A stretch of 64,000 nt of DNA from Microbacterium sp. Root53 (GTDB taxonomy: Bacteria > Actinomycetota > Actinomycetes > Actinomycetales > Microbacteriaceae), in assembly GCF_001426925.1 (NCBI RefSeq), contig NZ_LMFR01000003.1, positions 1-64,000 on the forward strand, read 5' to 3'. The translations under genes and the position numbers were made by a program. This document shows, piece after piece, positions 58,450-64,000 of this stretch; positions within the stretch are counted from its first letter, which is position 1; each line of letters opens with the position of its first letter. Under the pieces are notes generated by a model, which was not told the origin of the DNA, made no database searches, and worked only from the letters and a program-made list of their open reading frames with translations.

Positions 58450-59231
58450 CGGAAGCTGCACGAGATCACCCCCATCGGGCCGTAGTCGCACAGGATGCTG
58501 TCGCCCGCCGTCGCCCACACCGGGCGCGTGAACGAGCCGGCCAGGATGATCTCGCCCGCCTCGAGGCGGTCGCCGTGCTGGTGCATCTTGTTCGCGAGCC
58601 ACGCCACGCCGTTGCCGGGGTGGCCGAGCACGCCGCCCGAGACGCCGGTCTCCTCGATCTGCTCGTTGCGGTACAGCATCGCGCCGATCCAGCGCAGGTC
58701 GATGTCGTCGGGCCGCATGGGCCGGCCGCCGAGCACCATGCCGCCGTACGCGGCGTTGTCCGAGATGGTGTCGACGATCGTGCGGCCCTCCATCTCGATG
58801 TGCGAGTTGAGCACCTCGAGCGCGGGCGTGACGTACTCGGTCGCCCGCAGCACGTCGAACAGCGAGCACGCGGGGCCCTCGAGGGGCTCCTTCAGCACGA
58901 ACGCGAGCTCGACCTCGATCCGGATGTTCGAGAAGTCCGCCGCGGGGATCACCGAGCCCGACTCCCACACGGTGTCGTCGAACATGACGCCGTAGTCGGG
59001 CTCGGTGATGCCGGTCACCTGCTGCATCGCCTTGGACGTCAGACCGATCTTGCGGCCGACGAGGCGGCGGCCCGCCTCGAGGTTCTTGTCGCGCCAGATG
59101 CCCTGGATCGCGTACGAGTCCTCCACGGTCGCCTCCGGGAACCGCGCCGTGATGCGGGGGATCACGCTGTGCGTGCGATCCGCCTCGGCGAGCTCCTCGG
59201 CGATCTGAGCGATCTGCTCCGATGTCAGCAT
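58446..59231 (-). CDS. hpaH: 2-Oxo-hept-3-ene-1,7-dioate hydratase
   Basis: 261 aa of the HpcG/MhpD hydratase family (FAH-like fold): SYAIQGIWRDKNLEAGRRLVGRKIGLTSKAMQ, EPDYGVMFDDTVWESG, RIEVELAFVLKEPLEGPAC (metal ligands) and GHPGNGVAWLANKM. It adds water to 2-oxohept-3-enedioate to give 4-hydroxy-2-oxoheptanedioate. Lies between hpaD and hpaI with a 4-base overlap to the latter, in the expected pathway order. Confidence 0.93.
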   Translation of the reverse strand: MLTSEQIAQIAEELAEADRTHSVIPRITARFPEATVEDSYAIQGIWRDKNLEAGRRLVGRKIGLTSKAMQQVTGITEPDYGVMFDDTVWESGSVIPAADFSNIRIEVELAFVLKEPLEGPACSLFDVLRATEYVTPALEVLNSHIEMEGRTIVDTISDNAAYGGMVLGGRPMRPDDIDLRWIGAMLYRNEQIEETGVSGGVLGHPGNGVAWLANKMHQHGDRLEAGEIILAGSFTRPVWATAGDSILCDYGPMGVISCSFR

Positions 59232-59241
59232 GCGCCCATCC

Positions 59242-60411
59242 TCACAGCTGGTTGCCGAGCTTGTACTCGCCCAGCTTCCACGAGGGCATCTCGGCGTCGT
59301 CCTCGGGACGCGTGTACGAGAAGCCGTCGGCGCCGATGGTCACGGCCATCTCGCTCTTGTCCTCGCGGGCCACGACGGGCTGCGGGTTGCCGTCGAGGTC
59401 GAGCACGAGCGAGGCCTCGGTGTACCAGCTGGGCACGACCGGGGTGCCCCACCAGTCGCGGCGCTGGTTGTCGTGCACGTCCCACGTGACGACCGGGTTG
59501 TCGGGGTCGCCCGTGTAGTAGTCCTGCGTGTAGATCTCGACGCGGTGGCCGTCGGGGTCGCGCAGGTAGAGGTAGAACGCGTTCGAGACGCCGTGGCGGC
59601 CGGGGCCGCGCTCGATCGCGTCCGACCGGCGCAGCGCGCCGAGCTTGTCGCAGATCGCGAGGATGTTGTGCTTCTCGTGCGTGGCGAACGCGACGTGGTG
59701 CATGCGCGGGCCGTCGCCGCCGGTCGTGGCGGTGTCGTGCACGGTGGGCTTGCGGCGCATCCACGCGGCGTAGACGACCCCGTCCTCGTCCTGGATGTCC
59801 TCCGTGACGCGGAAGCCGAGGTCCTGGTAGTGGCGCACGGCGCGCGGCACATCCGGCGTGACCTGGTTGAAGTGGTCGAGGCGCACGAGCTCGCCGGGCG
59901 ACTGCAGGTCGTAGCGCCACGACAGCCGCTCGACGTGCTCGGTCTGGTAGAAGAACTCGTACGGGAAGCCCAGCGGGTCCTCCACGCGCACCGAGTCGCC
60001 GATGCCCTTGGTGAAGCCCTCCGGCTTGCGGATGACGCGGCAGCCGAGCTCCTCGTAGAACGCGACGGCCTTGTCGAGGTCCTCGGGGGTGCGCACGCGG
60101 TACGAGAACGCGGCGACGCCCGCGATCGGGCCCTTGCGCAGCACCAGGTTGTGGTGGATGAACTCCTCGGTCGAGCGCAGGTAGATCGCCTCGTCGTCCT
60201 CCTCGGTCACGTGCAGGCCGAGGATGTCGACGTAGAACTCGCGCGACTTCTGCAGGTCGGTCACGACGAGGTCCATGTAGGCGCAGCGCAGGATGTCCGG
60301 CGCGGGCGCCTTGGGGGTGGCGACGGCGTTGGCGGCCTCGATGGGCGCCTCCTGCGAGACGAAGAAGCCCGAGGAGGTCTTGGTGCCCCGGCGGTCGGTG
60401 GTGTCGGTCAT
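59242..60411 (-). CDS. hpaD: 3,4-Dihydroxyphenylacetate 2,3-dioxygenase (Fe/Mn type)
   Basis: 389 aa type I extradiol dioxygenase with two vicinal-oxygen-chelate halves. The 2-His-1-carboxylate ligands are His180 (LDHFNQV), His239 (MHHVAF) and Glu292 (RVEIYT), with the same 59- and 53-residue spacing as in the Brevibacterium fuscum enzyme. It cleaves homoprotocatechuate to 5-carboxymethyl-2-hydroxymuconic semialdehyde. An extra Ala/Pro-rich N-terminal ~35 residues is present. Third in the operon as transcribed in this window after hpaE. Confidence 0.94.
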   Translation of the reverse strand: MTDTTDRRGTKTSSGFFVSQEAPIEAANAVATPKAPAPDILRCAYMDLVVTDLQKSREFYVDILGLHVTEEDDEAIYLRSTEEFIHHNLVLRKGPIAGVAAFSYRVRTPEDLDKAVAFYEELGCRVIRKPEGFTKGIGDSVRVEDPLGFPYEFFYQTEHVERLSWRYDLQSPGELVRLDHFNQVTPDVPRAVRHYQDLGFRVTEDIQDEDGVVYAAWMRRKPTVHDTATTGGDGPRMHHVAFATHEKHNILAICDKLGALRRSDAIERGPGRHGVSNAFYLYLRDPDGHRVEIYTQDYYTGDPDNPVVTWDVHDNQRRDWWGTPVVPSWYTEASLVLDLDGNPQPVVAREDKSEMAVTIGADGFSYTRPEDDAEMPSWKLGEYKLGNQL

Positions 60412-60458
60412 GTCAGCGTCCTTGCTTTTGTTCTGGGGATCCGGATGTCGGGCGGCGC

Positions 60459-61982
60459 TCAGTGAGCCGAGCCGCCCTCCTTGCCGAACGTGGGGTTGTG
60501 GACCTTGCCGAGCGTGATGTGCACGGCCTGCTGGTCGGTGTAGAAGTCGATCGAGCGGTAGCCGCCCTCGTGGCCGAGGCCCGAGGCCTTGACGCCGCCG
60601 AAGGGCGTGCGCAGGTCCCGCACGTTGTTCGAGTTGAGCCACACCATGCCGGCCTCGACGCTCTGCGCGAAGTTGTGCGCGCGCTTGAGGTCGTTGGTCC
60701 AGATGTAGGCCGCGAGGCCGTACTTGGTGTTGTTGGCGAGCTCGAGCGCCTCCTCGTCCGTGTCGAACGGCGTGATGGCGACGACCGGGCCGAAGATCTC
60801 CTCCTGGAAGATCCGGGCATCGGGCGAGACGTCGGCGAACACCGTGGGCGCGACGAAGTTGCCCTCGTCGAAGCCCTCGGGGCGGCCGCCGCCGGCGACC
60901 AGGCGGCCCTCGCCCTTGCCGATCTCGACGTACGACATGACCTTCTCGTAGTGCTCCGGGTGCACGAGCGCGCCGACCTCGGTCGCGGGGTCGTGCGGGT
61001 AGCCGACCTTGACGCGCTTGGCCTGCGCCGCGTAGCGCTCCACGAACTCGTCGTAGATGTCGCGCTGGACCAGGATGCGGCTGCCCGCCGTGCAGCGCTC
61101 GCCGTTCAGCGAGAAGACGCCGAAGATGGTGGCGTCGACCGCGGCCTCCAGGTCGGCGTCGGCGAACACCACGGCGGGCGACTTGCCGCCGAGCTCCATC
61201 GACAGGCCCTTCAGGTACGGGGCCGCGTTGCCGAAGATGATCTGGCCCGTGCGGCTCTCGCCCGTGAACGAGATGAGCGGCACGTCCGGGTGCTTCACGA
61301 GCGCGTCGCCCGCGTCCTCGCCGAAGCCGTGCACGAGGTTGAACACGCCCTCGGGCAGGCCCGCCTCCTCGAAGATGCCGGCCCACAGCGAGGCCGACAG
61401 CGGGGTGAACTCAGCGGGCTTGAGCACGACCGTGTTGCCGGTCGCGAGCGCGGGGCCGAGCTTCCACGACTCGAGCATGAACGGCGTGTTCCACGGCGTG
61501 ATGAGGCCCGCGACGCCGATCGGCTTGCGGTTGACGTAGTTGATCTGGCGGCCCGGCACCTTGAAGGTGTCGTCGGCCTGCGCCACGATCAGGTCCGCGA
61601 AGAAGCGGAAGTTCTCGGCCGCGCGGCGGGCCTGGCCGAGCGCCTGCGTGATGGGCAGGCCCGAGTCGAACGACTCGAGCTCGGCGAGGCGGGCGTCGCG
61701 CGACTCGACGATGTCGGCGATCCGGTGCAGGACGCGCGAGCGCTCGCGCGGCAGCATCTTGGGCCACGGGCCCTCGAGGAAGGCCTTGCGGGCGGCGGCG
61801 ACGGCGGCGTCGACGTCGGCCTTCTTGCCCGCGGCGGCCTGCAGGTAGGTCTCGTTCGACACCGGGTCGAGCACGTCGAACGTGTCGCCGTCGATCGAGT
61901 CGACGTGCTTGCCGCCGATGTAGTGCTGGATCTTGGCGGGCAGGTCCGCGGGGACGTGCCGCTCGGTCACGGGAGTGCTCAT
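60459..61982 (-). CDS. hpaE: 5-Carboxymethyl-2-hydroxymuconate semialdehyde dehydrogenase
   Basis: 507 aa NAD-dependent aldehyde dehydrogenase: ITPWNTPFMLESWKLGPALATGN, SFTGESRTGQ, the general base Glu in MELGGKSPAVVF and catalytic Cys in FSLNGERCTAGSR. Context (hpaD and hpaH next to it) identifies the substrate as the ring-cleavage semialdehyde, oxidised to 5-carboxymethyl-2-hydroxymuconate. Preceded by the GntR gene on the same strand, 26 bases apart. Confidence 0.92.
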   Translation of the reverse strand: MSTPVTERHVPADLPAKIQHYIGGKHVDSIDGDTFDVLDPVSNETYLQAAAGKKADVDAAVAAARKAFLEGPWPKMLPRERSRVLHRIADIVESRDARLAELESFDSGLPITQALGQARRAAENFRFFADLIVAQADDTFKVPGRQINYVNRKPIGVAGLITPWNTPFMLESWKLGPALATGNTVVLKPAEFTPLSASLWAGIFEEAGLPEGVFNLVHGFGEDAGDALVKHPDVPLISFTGESRTGQIIFGNAAPYLKGLSMELGGKSPAVVFADADLEAAVDATIFGVFSLNGERCTAGSRILVQRDIYDEFVERYAAQAKRVKVGYPHDPATEVGALVHPEHYEKVMSYVEIGKGEGRLVAGGGRPEGFDEGNFVAPTVFADVSPDARIFQEEIFGPVVAITPFDTDEEALELANNTKYGLAAYIWTNDLKRAHNFAQSVEAGMVWLNSNNVRDLRTPFGGVKASGLGHEGGYRSIDFYTDQQAVHITLGKVHNPTFGKEGGSAH

Positions 61983-62008
61983 GCGGGGCTCCTTCGGGAG
62001 GGTTCGGA

Positions 62009-62662
62009 TCAGTGGGAGGTCAGGTAGGCGTTCATGGTTCCCCAGCGGTGCTGCCGGGCGGCGAGCTCGATCTCGATCGGCGCGGCGCCGGACCGGATGA
62101 GCTCGAGGATCTGCGCGTGCTCGCGCACCGACTCATGCGCGCGGCCGGGGACGAACGCGAACGTGGAGTCGAGCAGGTTGTGCAGGCGGGTCCAGCCGCG
62201 GTGCACCAGGTCGAGGATGTGCGGGTTGGGGCACGTCTCGAACAGCACCGAGTGGAACTCGCGGTTCAGGCGCGTGAAGGCGATGGGGTCGAAGTCGTCC
62301 AGCAGCGCGATCAGCCGCTGGTTGACCGCCTCCGCGCGGTCGAGGTCGGCGGGCGTGAGGAGCGGGGCCGCGAGCGCGGTCGCGACGCCCTCCACGACGC
62401 CGAGCGTCTGCATCGAGTGGGCGTACTCCTCGCGGTCGACGAGCGACACGCGCGCCCCGACGTTGCGCTCGAACTCCACCAGGCCCTCGGCCTCGAGGCG
62501 GCGGATGGCCTCGCGCACGGGCACGACGCTCATGCCGAGCGTCTGCGCGATCGGGCCGAGCACGAGGCGGTAGCCGGGGCTGAACTCGCGGCGCTGGATC
62601 CGCTCCCGGATCCACTCGTACGCGCGCTCCGACTTGCTCTCGGCGGCCACGGCGGAGGCCAT
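62009..62662 (-). CDS. GntR family regulator (FCD domain) inside the hpa operon
   Basis: 217 aa from the ATG at 62662, one base after the stop of the hpaG-like gene; a GTG three codons upstream is also possible. HTH: YEWIRERIQRREFSPGYRLVLGPIAQTLGMSVVPVREAIRRLEAEGLVEFE; FCD effector domain with LNREFHSVLFETCPNPHIL and a final HRWGTMNAYL. Embedded between catabolic genes, it likely senses a pathway intermediate (4-hydroxyphenylacetate or homoprotocatechuate) and controls the operon. Confidence 0.88.
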   Translation of the reverse strand: MASAVAAESKSERAYEWIRERIQRREFSPGYRLVLGPIAQTLGMSVVPVREAIRRLEAEGLVEFERNVGARVSLVDREEYAHSMQTLGVVEGVATALAAPLLTPADLDRAEAVNQRLIALLDDFDPIAFTRLNREFHSVLFETCPNPHILDLVHRGWTRLHNLLDSTFAFVPGRAHESVREHAQILELIRSGAAPIEIELAARQHRWGTMNAYLTSH

Positions 62663-62663
62663 G

Positions 62664-64000
62664 TCAGGCACCGGTCTCGGCTTCGTAGCGGGCGCGCCAC
62701 TCGGCGTTCATCGGGAACAGGCCGTCGACCGGGTGCCCGGCCTCGACCTGCGTCGCGATCCAGGCGTCCTCGGCCTCCTGCGCGAGCGTCGCGTCCGCGA
62801 CCTCCTCGGCGAGGGGCGGGGGGATCACGATCACGCCGTCGTCGTCGCCCACGATGATGTCGCCGGGCTGCACCGTGGCGCCGCCGCACGCGATCGTCAC
62901 GTCGCCCTCCCACGGCACGTGGTAGCGGCCGAGCACGGCCGGGTGCCCGCCCTGCGAGAACACGGGGATGTCGAACGACGCGACCTGCGCGTGGTCGCGC
63001 ACGCCGCCGTCGGTCACGATGCCGGCGGCGCCGCGTGCCTTCGCGCGCAGGGCCAGGATGTCGCCGAGCGTGCCCGAGCCCGCGTTGCCGCGCGCCTCGA
63101 TCACGATCACCTCGCCCGGCTCGACCGCGTCGAACACGCGCTTCTGGGCGTTGTAGCCGCCGCCGTGCGTCGTGAACAGGTCCTCGCGCAGCGGCACGAA
63201 GCGCAGCGTCTTGGCCGTGCCGACGAGCTTGGCGCCGGGGGTGTCGCTCTTCGGCCCGTCGATGAACACGCCGCGGATGCCGCGCTGTCGCAGCTGCTGC
63301 GACAGCCCCGCGACGGGCGCCTCCATGAGCTTGGCGCGCAGGGTGTCGGTGAGCACGGACGCGGTGGCCTCGATCGGCGGCAGGCCGGCGGCCTCGCGCG
63401 AGCCCCAGGCCTCCTCGCGCTGCAGGTCGTCGACGCTCGGGAGCGATCCGATGTTCTCGTCGAAGTCGCCCGGTCCCTCGACCACGCGGGTCACCAGGCG
63501 GCCGCTCGTGGGGGAGCCCTCAGCGTCCGGCGCGTCGACCTCGACCTCGATCACGTCGCCGGGGACGGCGACCGACGAGCCCGCGGGCGTGCCCGTCAGG
63601 ATGACGTCGCCCACCTCTAGCGTGAAGTGCTGCGACAGGTCGGCGACGAACTGCGCGAGCGGGAAGATCATCCGGTCGTCCGACGTCGTGTCGTCCTGCA
63701 CGAGCTCGCCGTTGCGCCACGTGCGCACGCGCAGCGCCGACGGGTCGACCGTGCGAGCGTCGATCAACTGCGGGCCGAGCGGCGTGTAGCCGTCGCGGCC
63801 CTTGTTGCGCACGTTCGAGCCCTTGTCGTTGCCGCGCAGGTCGTACAGGCCCCAGTCGTTCGAGGCGGTCACCCACCCGACGTGGTCCCACGCGCGCTCG
63901 AGCGGGACGCGGCGGGCGGGCGTGCCGATGATCAGCGCGACCTCGCCCTCGAACGCGAGCAGCTCGGTGCCGGCGGGGCGCTCGATCTCGGCGCCGCTGG
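62664..64000 (-). CDS. hpaG: HpaG-like FAH-domain protein fused to an RraA-family domain (5' end outside window)
   Basis: At least 444 residues are visible; the start is beyond 64000. The first part is a fumarylacetoacetate hydrolase-family domain (AFEGEVALIIGTPARRV, VTASNDWGLYDLRGNDKGSN, DVILTGTPAGSS), as in HpaG isomerase/decarboxylase. The second part (roughly 63400-62664) is an RraA/HMG-aldolase-type domain: IRGVFIDGPKSD, GTAKTLRFVP, VIVIEARGNAGSGTLGDIL and an exact D-X20-R-D metal/pyruvate motif (Asp codon at 63060-63062, Arg-Asp at 62994-62999). E. coli HpaG is two FAH domains, so here the RraA-like domain may replace the decarboxylase half. Its stop lies 1 base before the GntR ATG. Confidence 0.85.
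   Translation of the reverse strand, partial: SGAEIERPAGTELLAFEGEVALIIGTPARRVPLERAWDHVGWVTASNDWGLYDLRGNDKGSNVRNKGRDGYTPLGPQLIDARTVDPSALRVRTWRNGELVQDDTTSDDRMIFPLAQFVADLSQHFTLEVGDVILTGTPAGSSVAVPGDVIEVEVDAPDAEGSPTSGRLVTRVVEGPGDFDENIGSLPSVDDLQREEAWGSREAAGLPPIEATASVLTDTLRAKLMEAPVAGLSQQLRQRGIRGVFIDGPKSDTPGAKLVGTAKTLRFVPLREDLFTTHGGGYNAQKRVFDAVEPGEVIVIEARGNAGSGTLGDILALRAKARGAAGIVTDGGVRDHAQVASFDIPVFSQGGHPAVLGRYHVPWEGDVTIACGGATVQPGDIIVGDDDGVIVIPPPLAEEVADATLAQEAEDAWIATQVEAGHPVDGLFPMNAEWRARYEAETGA

Overview
The window is very GC-rich DNA from an actinobacterium. The gene content (DUF3180, PH-domain pair, DUF4192, DUF3516 helicase, MarP-type protease, 13E12/DUF222 HNH protein), frequent GTG starts and ATGA/GTGA overlaps, and a dispersed TTTCGACTCGC-type inverted repeat point to Microbacteriaceae, most likely Microbacterium or a close relative. 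That placement is inference from gene content, not a phylogeny.

Layout. (1) 1-3.65 kb is mobile-looking: the end of an IS3-type transposase, then a persulfide-response block (CstR-type repressor, two tiny Cys-rich proteins, thioredoxin, CstB-like metallo-beta-lactamase/rhodanese protein) and a frameshifted hypothetical gene. It stops at a tRNA-Phe/Asp/Glu cluster (3.8-4.1 kb). (2) 4.3-21.8 kb is housekeeping: M23 peptidase, ppa, tilS, hpt, ftsH, a tightly overlapping folate operon folE-folP-folB-folK running on into DUF3180, two PH-domain membrane proteins and a DUF2520 protein, then lysS, DUF4192, a cardiolipin synthase and a lipid kinase. (3) 21.9-26.9 kb is a lysine to glutarate to crotonyl-CoA module: davB-davA converging on gcdH, with a CaiB-type CoA-transferase beyond. 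(4) 26.9-32.3 kb is accessory: a VapBC pair, gene remnants including a 5'-truncated acetyltransferase, a NERD-nuclease/helicase protein, a DUF222-HNH protein and a cation efflux protein, with clustered repeats. (5) 32.3-39.7 kb holds serS, a HAD phosphatase, an N-succinylamino acid racemase-like enzyme coupled to a GNAT protein and divergent from an M20 peptidase, then two tRNA-Ser genes flanking an LCP-family cell-wall gene. (6) 39.9-43.2 kb is a four-gene overlapping operon (medium-chain dehydrogenase, divergent 6-pyruvoyl-tetrahydropterin-synthase-like protein, glycosyltransferase, RibD-C reductase), followed by a Tat-exported acetamidase/formamidase. It looks like an uncharacterised pathway related to pterin or riboflavin precursors. 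(7) 44.7-57.6 kb holds a sugar dehydrogenase/isomerase pair with a divergent TetR, a MarP-like protease, an Fpg/Nei glycosylase, a DUF3516 helicase, a Kdp-like two-component system without Kdp pump genes, an MFS exporter, a GntR regulator and a nucleotidyltransferase. (8) 57.6-64 kb is a homoprotocatechuate meta-cleavage operon (hpaG-like fusion, GntR, hpaE, hpaD, hpaH, hpaI, all on the minus strand), cut by the window edge.

Strongest leads: the pterin-like operon whose PTPS homologue lacks canonical catalytic and zinc residues; the CstR/thioredoxin/CstB block with two paralogous microproteins; the FAH-RraA fusion with an intact D-X20-R-D motif in the hpa operon; and the racemase/GNAT/M20 set matching a described D- to L-amino acid route.
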